A DNA stretch of 64,000 bases. Origin: Pseudeuparius sepicola (lineage: Eukaryota; Arthropoda; Insecta; Coleoptera; Anthribidae). Below, piece after piece: positions 41,262 to 51,468 of this stretch (the stretch's first letter is position 1; the number at the start of each line of letters is the position of its first letter). The position numbers were made by a program, and so were the translations under genes. Under the pieces are notes generated by a model that worked only from the letters and a program-made list of their open reading frames with translations, did not search any database and had not been told where the DNA came from. The DNA is taken from positions 22,158,876-22,222,875 of the forward strand of contig OY987305.1 of the NCBI GenBank assembly GCA_963920635.1. Direction: 5' to 3'.

Positions 41262-44200
41262 CTAGATTTTTACTTTATTATTTTCTATCATTTCGATTAT
41301 TTTATAGGGACCACAAAATTTCTTTTTACTTTTGTTTCTAGAACTTGGAGAAAACTTTTTATAGACGGTTTGATTGAGTTTAAATTCGGTTTCATCACCT
41401 TTTTTATTATGTTTCTCAAGCATTCTTATTTTTTGTGTTTCAGTATTTTGTAAAGCGGTTTCATATAATGTATCCAATTTTTCTTTATGGGAACTGACAT
41501 AGTCTGTATAGAAAGTTGTAGATATTAAGTCAAAAGGATCTCGGGAGTTCGTATGACCTAAAACTAGTTCATGTGGAGAAAATTTGGTTGTGTTATGAGT
41601 AGTGCTATTATAAGCAATTATTGCATATGGGATTATTTCTGAGATTGGTTTTGATTTTTCTTTTTGTCTTAGAATTCGCAAATGTTCAATTAAAGTAGAA
41701 TGAAACCTTTCTACGGGAGAGTTAGATTCATGGTGACCTGTTGTCGTAAAGTGGATATTAATTTTTTGTGTTTTTAGAAGCTCTTTTAAAAGATCGTTAT
41801 TAAATTCTGTCCCTTTATCTGTAACTATATTTTCGGGACAGCCGAAAAATGAAAAGAATAATATTAATTTATCGCATACAGATTTAGCGTTTTTGTCGTA
41901 AGGAAAAGCTTGTCCAAATTTGAAAAATTTATCAAATATAGTGAGAAAATTTTGATTCTCAAAAATAAAAGTATCCATATGTAGGATTTGAGAAGGTTTT
42001 GTAGGCGTTTCTGTTTTTACTAGAGGTACATACGATTTTTGTCTACTATATTTTAAAGTTTGACACGTTACACAGTCATTAATAAATTTTGTTACATTAT
42101 CCTTTAAATGGGGCCAATAATAATTTGACTTTACTCTTTCATAAGTTTCTGAAATACCACGATGGTTTGTTTTACTTTCATGTTGGTGTAATAAAAGTAA
42201 TTTTTTATCTTCTTCACTGGATACATTATTTAGTAATTTTGTACAGCGTATTAATTTTAACTTTCTAAAATTTTTTAGATATACGTTATTGAATACATTA
42301 AATAAATCTTCTTCATAAAAATATAGATATGCTTGTTGTTTTCCTGAAAAATATTCTTTAATAAAATTTGAGATAATTTGTGGATTTTTAGGCATTTCGC
42401 AATGATTTATATTATGACTTTCAAATTTTTCAAAAGTTACTTTAATTGTTTCAAGGGGATTCTTTTTAATTAAATATTGATATGTTTTATTATTAATCAT
42501 TTCGTCTAGTATAGGGATTCCGTCATTTTCAGTTTCGGTGTTAGTTGTATGAACAGTATAAGATTTTTGTATGTTAGGAGGTTTTATTTGGATGTCAGAA
42601 ATTATTTTTATTTTTCGTGAAGTCTCTGGAATAGGGTTTTCAGGTGGTTTGTCTTCGTCTAGTTCTGGATTTTCACAAATATTTTTTAAATAGTCAAAAA
42701 TTTCTTTATTTACTTCGCCAGGGTTATTAATTGTTGATTGATTTTCGTAAATATGGAGTTGTATTCGCGATAGTGCATCTGCGTTTAAATTTTGAGAGCC
42801 TTTTTTATATATGATTTCAAAGTCAAATTCTTCTAAGCGTAGTCGCCAGCGTACTAATTTCGGATTGGGTTCTTTTAGGTTGAAAAGCCATACGAGGGGT
42901 CTGTGATCAGTATAGATATAAAATTTACGTCCGAATAGGTAAGGTCGAAAATATTTACATGCATAGACTATACTAAATAATTCTTTCTCGATAGTCGAGT
43001 ATTTTATTTCGGATTCATTTAGGGTCCTAGATGCATAAGCTATTGGATTATCATGGGGAACTTGTCCTTGGGAAAGTACGGCTCCTAGGGCGTAATTACT
43101 CGCGTCTGTAGTCAAAATAAAAGGTTTTGAAAAGTCGGGGTAAATTAATATAGGGTGATTAATTAATATTTAATTAATTCTTACTGTGTTCAAAAGCTTG
43201 CATAAATTCAGGTGTGTGCTCTATTTTCGCGTCTTTCTTTAAACACTTAGTCATGGGTTTTGTAATCTTAGCGAAGTCTTTGATAAAGCGTCTGTAGTAA
43301 CCGAGTAAGCCGAGAAAGGATCTAATTTCTTTACACGTTCGTGGAACGGGAAAATTTTTTACTGCTGCTATTTTGCTTGGATCGGGTTTAATACCATCTG
43401 TTGTAACCAGGTGACCTAAATATTGGACTTCCTTTCGTAGGAATTCTGATTTGTCGAGTTGAATTTTGAATCTTGCATTTCGAAGTCTGGTAAAAATTTC
43501 GCGGAGTCTAGAGATGTGTTCTTGGAGGGATGTACTAAAAATAATAATATCGTCTAAATAGACAAAGCATATTTCATTTTGTAAGCCTCTTAATATGTTA
43601 TTCATAACTCTTTGGAAGGTACTAGGGCTATTTTTAAGACCAAAAGGCATTCGTAGAAACTCATAGTGCCCGGTATCAGTACTAAATGCAGTTTTTGGAA
43701 TATCGGACGGGTTCATTTCGATTTGGTGAAATCCATTCGCTAAATCAAGTGTAGTAAAATATCAACTGCGTCCTAGTTTATCTAAAATTTCAGTAATATT
43801 CGGGAGAGGGTATTTATCGTCAATTGTTTTTTGATTTAATTTTCTATAATCAATAACCATACGCCATTTGGTTTTTCCAGATGCGTCTTGCTTTTTAGGA
43901 ACTATCCAGATTGGTGATGACCACGGGGCGTTTGAGTCTCGAATAATATTTTGAGCTAATAGTTTTGAAATTTGGGATTTAACTTCCTCACGATGTACTT
44001 CTGGGTATCGATAACTTTTTGTAAAAATAGGAGAATCATTAGTTAAATTTATATGGTGTTTAATTTGGTTTGTAAAAGTTAAAGGAATGTCCTCGCAATA
44101 AAAAATATCTTTGAATTCTAGGCAAAGTTTTCGAATTTGGTTGCGCTCTTCAGAATTGCAGTGTTGTAAACGTAAGTTTTTTAGATTTTCTTTTAATTTG

Positions 44201-45000
44201 TTCTCCAAGTGTATTTCTAAATTTTGGTAACTATCAGATTCATAATCGGAATTTTCTATAAAATTTACTTCGTTAGCGTTGACAGGTTCGACTTCAAAGG
44301 GTTCAAAAATATCAAGTTGAATTGGGTTATCCGTAGGGTTTAAAATTGTAGTTAAAGCAAAATTATCTTCTATATTTACTAAACAATGGGGAATTTCCAT
44401 TTCATATAATTGTGTGTAATTTAGAATACCTATGCCAGATTGTATATTAACAGGGATTTTAATTTTTTGTGTTGTTCTTGGCGGTATAACTTCTGTTGTG
44501 GGTTTTAAAATTGGGTTCGGTTGTGGTAAATTCTCTTCGGTGATTTGCGAATATATCGGCATTTTCGCGTTTGGGGATTCTAAAGCTTTTTGACTAAATC
44601 GAATATCAGCATTTAATTGTTTTATTAGGTCTAGTCTAATTAATCCGTCAAATTTATCTAAAAAGTCGAAAATAAAATATTTATGATATCCTTCAGTGTT
44701 GAAAGTTGGAAATAAGGGTAAAATTGCTATTTGATCATGAAAAGAAGTAGCATGTGCGGTTTGCACCAAAAATATCTCATTTTGAATGTAATTTTGAAAA
44801 TATGTATGCGCTAATTTTTGATTAATAAATGAACGTGTACTACCAGTATCTATTAGAAATTTTGCATCGAGTTCGGGTAAATATATATATATACAACGGT
44901 TATTGAAAGATTGTTTAAAACTATCACTTCGTATTGTTGGTCTGTCCAATATTGGGAAAATCCAAAGGGATATCGGGATTAGTCTGGATATTAGTTTCAA
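41262..45000 (-). pseudogene. pol: Errantivirus Pol: protease, RT, RNase H, integrase, damaged
   Basis: Reading the complement: protease FLIDTGSTRSF; RT start with HREEVKSQISKLL, SSPIWIVPKK, VIDYRKLNQ; an in-frame TGA (43759-43761) just before motif A ([13 protein letters not shown]); then [13 protein letters not shown] and catalytic YLDD; a small duplication/indel at ~43116-43173; RNase H TTDASNYALGAVLSQ; integrase zinc segment H...H...CVTC and core (LHMDTFIF, VTDKGTEFNND, SPVERFHSTL). The RT region follows the protease after ~200 residues of spacer with no macrodomain. Gag overlaps the start in another frame, as expected for -1 shift expression. Confidence 0.9.
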
Positions 45001-45398
45001 AATTTTGAATTTCTTCGTTTTGGGTGTCGGGTTGTAAATAGTATAAATTATTGTAAAATTCGCTCATGTCAAAAGAAGTATCTTCTTCGGGAGTTTGTTC
45101 ATAAGGGTTGTTATAAGTTTGTTCATAAGGGTTGTTATAAGTTTGTTCATTAGGTTGGTTTATGTTTTCGGTAGGGAATGATTCCATGAAATTGCTAAAT
45201 AATCGAGTTTGATAAGGTTTTTTCTGTTGAGTTACATAAGTGGTTGTGTCCATTGGTTCGGGCTTAAAAGTATTTTTTGTTACAGTACTTTGCTGTGGAA
45301 TTTTTTGATTTTGGAACATTGAAGGTCTCATTTGAAAGGTTGGTTTTTGGAAATTAGGTTGACTATTTTGAAAGGGTGGTCTTTGAAAATTTGCCTTG
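44924..45398 (-). pseudogene. gag: C-terminal Gag fragment of the errantivirus
   Basis: The frame encodes a Gln/Asn/Pro-rich tail with tandem YNNPYEQT units and overlaps the pol start by ~77 bases. Sequence upstream of 45398 changes abruptly to the CAAGACTCTTG repeat, so most of gag, the primer binding site and the 5' LTR are missing. Confidence 0.75.
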
Positions 45399-46304
45399 CA
45401 AGACTCTTGCTACCAAGACTCTTGTTGTCAAGACTCTTGCATTATTTATTGCGTACAAAGCTTGTCCAGACAAGTTGATGCAGCGCTGCAGAGCCGCCGT
45501 GCGGCGGGTCGATGATTAATTTTTTGAAATTATTGACATAGTTTTTCTTTTTTTGTATTTTAGTAATAATTTTGTTTTAATGTTTTCATGATTTTCAATT
45601 CGAAATACCTCTTAAGTCGAAGACTTTCCTGGACGAAAACGGCGAAATCCACTCTCCAAAAATGACCCGATCTAACACTATGCCACACTAATATGAAACG
45701 AAACAAAGCATTAGAAAGTCCAATAGACCCGAGAAACAGCTAGTCTATCGTTAAAGAAAACACACTGTAGCGGATTAATTCAAGAGTACATACCTACCTA
45801 CTAATTTGTTGAATTTATATGAATTCAAATTAGAATGATTTTGTTTGTCGGGAATCGGGAAGTATGCATTTCCAGCCGCGAAAGCGGCGTAATACGTTAA
45901 CTTTCAATTTCTTTTTGGGTATACCTGTAATGGCTGGAAACATGGATTAGTATTTATTACTTACTAGGAGTATAGTAAATTAAATATATTTACTAAATAA
46001 TATACTAGACAGTATACACTAATTATTCTTAAATAACCGTGTATATATGCTTATTTTTTAAAAATCAATATTATCGTCAGCTACATTCATTGATCTTATT
46101 AAAGTTTTACAGAAATTATAATTACAGATATCTAGTAATCTTTGCAAGATTTCTTGCTTTTAGCAAGATTTCTTGCAAAATTGCAAGAGTCTTGTAGAAT
46201 AATTTCTTGTTTTGTCTTGCAAAGCAAGACAAGAAATTTAAAAGAGGCTTGTCTTGTTCTTGCAGCAAGAACAAGACAAGCACAAGAAATTTGCAAGAGT
46301 CTTG
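45399..46304. mobile_element. Unclassified repeat with CAAGACTCTTGC ends, at a rearranged junction
   Basis: The left end reads CAAGACTCTTGCTACC at 45399 and the right end is the inverse CAAGACTCTTG at 46304. Additional copies of CAAGACTCTTG and TTGCAAGA-type palindromes cluster near both ends (45399-45445 and 46135-46304). No coding region is visible inside. The left flank is errantivirus gag and the right flank is transposase coding sequence, with no shared target duplication, so the boundary is not a simple insertion. Confidence 0.5.
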
Positions 46305-48825
46305 TGAAACACTAATCTTTGGCAACATTTCTGGTAAATTTTCTTTGGCTCTACGAATTGCTTCGCTTTCAATGTTAAAGAGAAGAATTTTTGAAAACTT
46401 TTTAACAGTATCAACAAAACCATTTGCACAAGTAACATCACATCCTTGTGCAACTTTTCGGTCCGCAATTCTTTTAATGGTTCCCCCGATACCATCCATC
46501 GGGCCTTTTCCGTGGCCTGGAGCACTGAAATTCCACAAGAGTATTAGGGAAAAACTTGTTTAAAGTTTTAGCAGCGAGGTACAGATTATATCGGTTTCTG
46601 TACTGTGACGTAGGTCCATCGGAAAATTCTATGATGCGATTGATTGCTTCAGATGTTGTAATTTTGGTCAAGTGTTCCAAAATTGGTTCCATGTGACACC
46701 AAATAGGATGAGCCTGGTGATCCAGATTATCAGAAGAAGTAGCAAACGATAAGATCTCTTGGACATCGGCATTGTTTTTAAAATAAGCTACCCCTGTATG
46801 AATTGATATTTGCTTTTTGTTTGCACCAAAATGCATCGTCTGAATCTCACTGCTGAGTTTGGTGACAAAGTTTTCCGAGAAATCTATTTGCAGAATGATT
46901 TCACGAGGTTGTAAATTTTCCTTACAAAATCGTAGATAGTTCAATTGGTGTAGCATCAAATCAACATGACTTTTAAATGCAGGCATTTCATGTAGCAGTA
47001 GTTCGACTAAATTCTTCTTAGTTATATCAGTGGCAACTTTCGATGTTATTCTAATTTTTTTTGTTTCATTTTTAATCATTCTTGATTCTATTTGTGTTTT
47101 CCACTGATGTACTTTTGTGCTGTCTTGTTCATTTACTTTTTCCAAACTTATCTCAAAATCATTCTTAGCTACTTTATCTAAATCTCTTTTATTTATTATT
47201 CTTTCGGAAAAGCATTTATCTACAATAAACTTGAAATTCTCATGTCTAATGCAGGCACAGGTTTCCCTGTCTTTTAATTTTGCCTGAACCACCCAAAACG
47301 GCTTGTATTTATAAAAAGTTGTAAAAGATATTAGAATCTCAGGATGTTTATTTTTGAATAACTTGAAGCAGGATTTCAAGTTGTGAAGAAGTATTTTTTT
47401 TTGTTTCTTAATTTTGTTCCTTGTGATAAAATCTTGTTTTCCTGGGCATTGCTTTGAAATTTGATCGTCTTGAAAAAAATTTCTAATCTTCAATATTTCT
47501 GTTTGGTTAAATTTGCAGCTCTTCTTTTTCTTGTCATAAACTGACCACGTTTTCTTCTTTCCCGTAAATTTATTGTTTTGCTTATATGGCACTATTTTTT
47601 GAATTCTACTGTGCAATCTGTTTTTCTTTAGTACGCTTCCAGATAAAACTTTTTGAAAAACTTGTTTCTCCTGTCTATTTATTTCATTATTGGATGTAAA
47701 GTTCATTTCTCTTTGAGTTCTTAATGCCTCGCCAAAAATTAACTCTTTTTTATGTCATGTGGCACTTCTCTGCCATTTAACATTATTTCGACTTTTGTTT
47801 TTGGTGCTCGGTAATTGAGCTGCTAGTGGTAGGTGCACTTTCTTCTTTTATGTCTTCTTGATGGATTTAACTTTATTATTTTTCCTTTGGTACCTTGTCT
47901 TATATTTATTTTTTTCTCTATGTAGGTGTTTAATTTGTGTGTTCTGTTCAAAGATTTGTTGTTTTAATGTTTCAGTTCCTCGGTACAATCTTTTGAGTTT
48001 AGTTTTTGAGCGTTTTTGTGCAGCAATTTTTTTATTTGGTGTGCTTTTCGGTGTGGTCTCAGGGATATCAATTTTTTCCAGCTGCTGATTTTTACCTTCC
48101 ATGACACAATCGTTATGTACTACTTCGTCGTATGACTCCACGTCTGAGCCAGGTGGCGTGTTCGTAGTTATGGCTTTTAAGGCTTTGGTCTTCACTCTAT
48201 AATTTCTTTTCGTGATTCTCCAATATTCTTGCTGGCGTTTTTGTTCTTTTTTGGGCATATTTCCTATTTTCAAAATTTTTCCTTCGGCTCTTTGTTTTCG
48301 TTTCCTTTCTCGATCTCTCTCTCTCTCTCAATAAATCCTTTTTTTCTTCAGTCATGCTTTTTCTGCACTTTCTAGACCTTTCTGCAGATGTCAGACTATG
48401 TGATTTTTTATTCTGTTTTCCAGAAGGTATATATTTTTTAATTTTAGATGCGATGATGGAAACTTTTTGCTTAGTCGTAGCAGTCCTGTCAGATCTTTCA
48501 CTCCGGATAGAATCAGCATCGATCTCTATATTTTCCTTGTCCATAATGCTTTTATTGGATGGAAGAGAAAGGATTGAACCTACATCATTTGTTAACTCTC
48601 TCTCCTCTCGGGATATCTGTTCTTCATAGTTAAACTTTTGATACACAAAAGGCGATTCGGAGAATTGTCAGTTACTTCCAAATTATGATTAGAGAGTTTC
48701 CTAGAAGCTATTTTTTCCTTTCTTTCTTTCAACTTACTATTTTTCTTTTCACTTTTCTCATTTTGGTTTCGTATATATGCTGCCTCTTTATCCCTCCTTA
48801 ATTTTTCCTTAAACTCATCCATCAT
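46305..48825 (-). pseudogene. Decayed transposase-like gene of an unnamed insect DNA transposon
   Basis: Coding segments on the complement: 48825-48592, 48646-48197, 48273-47848, 47706-46474 and 46538-46305, each in a different frame from the next. The N-terminal parts are Lys/Arg/Glu-rich, with a coiled coil near 48.0 kb. The main segment (410 residues) has an RNase H-like pattern of acidic motifs: ILQIDFSENFV, IIEFSDGPTSQYRN, and after a frameshift PGHGKGPMDGIGGTIKR. Proteins with these three motifs are common in insects and cnidarians, in my recollection, and fit a DDE/D transposase, but I cannot name the superfamily. The 3' end is cut by the CAAGACTCTTG repeat. Confidence 0.65.
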
Positions 48826-48989
48826 AGCCCTGTTTAAAAAATATATTCACTGTAATTCCAAAACAGTTCCTTCAAAACGATAATAGTTTTTCAGTTTTCC
48901 AGCTACCTATATGAAAGACAAACGGATTGTTTCCACGTGAATCTCAAATCTCTTAAATAATAGCTAGTTACCTATTTAGACTAGTATAA

Positions 48990-49590
48990 TAAGATTGTCT
49001 GGTCCGCAACATAAATGTCCCATCTGCAACAAATTAAAATTGTTGCAGACTGGACGTTGCAGACCGGACAATATAAAACATTTGAATTTTTTATAACATT
49101 ATCTTTAATCTTATCCACCTAATTTTAAGGTTATGTACCTACTACTGGCCAGTTAACATACACCTAATCTAAATAAAGTGGGAAGTGTTGCAGACAAGAC
49201 AACTAATTCTGTGACATACCCGTATTTTACCCAAAAACATGAAAATAAAAGACTTACCGCCACTTGCTATCAACACAACCACACACTGCACTTGTCTAGA
49301 AAGATGGGGAACACAGTGTTGCCAAATTCGAGCTTCTGAAAGTCCAACATTGTTGGCGTTGCAGAAAGGACAACTGATTAAGGGACATTGCATTTTCTTT
49401 TATATGTACATTTTAAAGTTAAGTTAAAGAATAAATGAAAACTGTATATTTATAGCTATTAACAAATATTTGAGAAATATTTATACCCATCTTACAGAAG
49501 AAAGAATGTAAAAGCTTCTTTATATTAGTCATAAATGGTGAAGAATATACCAGGGGACAGTTGCAGACGCGGACATTTCAATGCTGTTAC
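48990..49590. repeat. Cluster of GTTGCAGAC-type motifs, probable transposon end
   Basis: At least seven copies, in both orientations, of a motif near GTTGCAGACNGGACAA occur, including two in direct tandem (about 49049-49079), others near 49000-49026, 49187-49204 and 49358-49374, and the last at 49559-49576. Clustered short repeats beside a transposase gene resemble subterminal binding sites. The LTR element at 49597 inserted at or near this end. No gene is seen. Confidence 0.55.
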
Positions 49591-49596
49591 GATGCA

Positions 49597-50041
49597 TGTT
49601 ACATCCAGAATATTCCTGACGTTTCACGAAAACTACGCATTACTTTACTTATCATGTTTACCACTTTTAAGAACTGCTGACTCTTTCCTGTATTCAGATT
49701 TCTGCAGACAATAGTTCCTTAATCAAATTACACTTGTAGATGTTTTTCTCTAGAAAAGATCCAGAAGCTTGCCTAAGCATTTTGTCTCCCTATAAATACT
49801 TCGAAACCCAGAAACCGAGAGTTCTCCGTAATAGTTCTCCGTTAGTAATAGTTCTCAGTCGTAGTTGTTCTCCGTAATAAGTCATAATAATAGTTCCTAG
49901 TTCTTAGTCGAGTTAGTTTCTACTACTTCAAGTTACGTTGTGTGCCATTCGATGAGCTAATATCGCAAACCAGTGTACAAAGTTAAAACAAATAAATATT
50001 CCTTTTTTTAAAAAGTCATTTTCACTGGCACCGGCGTAACA
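49597..50041 (+). repeat. 5' LTR of copy A
   Basis: Starts TGTTACATCC, ends GGCGTAACA, giving a 6-base inverted terminus. TATAAATAC near 49790 and AATAAATATT near 49990 would serve as TATA box and poly(A) signal. Repeated GTTCTCCGTAATAG units lie at 49824-49880. Confidence 0.9.
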
Positions 50042-50044
50042 ATT

Positions 50045-50062
50045 TGGTGGCAGCGGTGGGAT
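50045..50062 (+). promoter_or_regulatory. Primer binding site, complementary to tRNA-Leu 3' end
   Basis: TGGTGGCAGCGGTGGGAT lies three bases after the LTR. Its complement, ATCCCACCGCTGCCA plus CCA, equals the 3' end of insect tRNA-Leu(AAG) as I remember it, an 18-base match. Copy B has the same site at 58118-58135. Confidence 0.75.
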
Positions 50063-50190
50063 CCACTAGAAGAGGGGTTAAGAAGACACCCAGTGGATCC
50101 CAATCTACACTTCGAAGATACTACAGTTCCTGAGCAACGAGTTCCTGAAGCAACGAGTTCCTGAGCAACACAGATGAAACTACAGATTTT

Positions 50191-50196
50191 GTGAGT
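50191..50196 (+). promoter_or_regulatory. Candidate 5' splice site in the leader
   Basis: GTGAGT precedes the gag ATG by ~100 bases. With the candidate acceptor at 55505-55506 it would give a spliced env message, as in gypsy. Not proven. Confidence 0.4.
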
Positions 50197-50291
50197 GGCA
50201 ATTTTGACTTTTAAAACTTTTATTTTTTGTTGCATTGTTTATTTTTGTGTATTTGTTTATTTTATTTATTTCGAATCATCATTTTTTCAAA

Positions 50292-51448
50292 ATGGTTAAC
50301 GAACAAGAAGAGGTAGTAGGAACTAACGAACCACAATACAATTTAAGAGACATTTTCGCTTTAATACCGGAATACGACGGAGATCCGATATCCTTAAACA
50401 CATTTATTAGCGCATGTAAAACCGCATTTCAAATATGCGATGAGGAACAGAAATTATTTGTAACAATTAGAATTAAAAATCAACTCCGTGGAAAGGCAGC
50501 GCAACTTATTAATAGTAGAGATTTAGACAAGTGGGATGATATTAATAATTTATTACAAACACATTTCGGAGATCCGCGAGATTTAAATGTTTGATTTCAG
50601 ACCTTCAGAGATTACGTCAAATGCCAAATAAAAATCCATTAACGTTCTGCAATCGTCTAATAAATGTAAATTCTAGAATGCAAAGCGCAATTACTAAACA
50701 AAATTTAACTAATGCTCAAAAGCAAGCGCAATCACAACTTATCGAAGATATGACTCTCAATACTCTTTTAACAGGTCTTGAACCAAAAATTGGTCAAATA
50801 ATTAGAGCAAGTAATCCAGATACCGTACTAGAAGCTGTAAACCGAATAAAAAGAGAACTTCAACTTACATATTTCGAAAATCAAAGACTTCCAAGACAAA
50901 ATTATGCAAATAATACCTTTAATAATCAAAATAAAAAATTTTCTAAACCAAAATTTTGTTCATATTGCAAAAAGCAAGGGCATAACATTCAAGAATGCAG
51001 AAGTAAAAATAAAAGACATAATGCACCCAGTAATCATTTCCAAAATTCTTATGGAAATCAAAATGAAAGATACAGTTCTAATTTCCAAAGAAATAATAAT
51101 AATAATTTCTCTAGATCGAATAATTTTTCTCGACCAAATAATAATTTTAATAGACCGAATAATTTTCCATCTCAAAATTCAAACTCTAGTTTCCCTCGTA
51201 ACAATTTCCAAAATTTTTCAAATCAGAGGCAATTTCCCCAACAAAATTCTAGACCTAATTTTCAAAATAACTCCCCTAGAACTCATCACATAAATGCAAA
51301 ACCAACTTTCCCTTGGAACTCAAATCCAACTCCTTCAACTTCGAGAGCACCCTCTATAACTCCAAATTCTTCCCCTAACGTAAATTTTACTCAACCAGCC
51401 TCGGACATTACTTCACAAATGAGGAATCTGAACATGTCCTCAAAATAG
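50292..51448 (+). pseudogene. gag: Gag of copy A, frame change after residue ~100
   Basis: The ATG at 50292 opens a ~100-codon frame (ALIPEYDGDPISLNTFISAC, capsid-like) that meets TGA at 50592-50594. The -1 frame continues to 51448 with FCNRLINVNSRM, then one zinc knuckle (CSYCKKQGHNIQEC, C-x2-C-x4-H-x4-C), and an Asn/Arg/Phe-rich tail of repeated NNFSR/NNF units. The string TTTAAAT, a classical -1 slippery heptamer in the right phase, lies directly before the stop; since other genes here carry ordinary lesions, a simple one-base loss is at least as likely. Gag would form the particle and bind RNA. Confidence 0.8.
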
Positions 51449-51468
51449 AACCTGTATACAAAGTAAAC

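Noticed and set aside
43700..43770. TGA in errantivirus RT as a recoding (selenocysteine or read-through) site
   Set aside because: Other disabling changes occur in the same gene, so a simple C-to-T type mutation is the plainer explanation.
49824..49880. Short repeated units GTTCTCCGTAATAG considered as a CRISPR-like or satellite array
   Set aside because: Only a few imperfect units, inside an LTR, without spacers of constant size.
50008..50235. Minus-strand 75-codon frame across the LTR end, repeated at 58081-58308
   Set aside because: It overlaps the LTR and primer binding site and is duplicated only because the LTR is.
50235..50291. Upstream hydrophobic extension of Gag (MFIFVYLFILF...)
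   Set aside because: It starts from a non-ATG codon in the leader; the ATG at 50292 opens the protein typical of the family.
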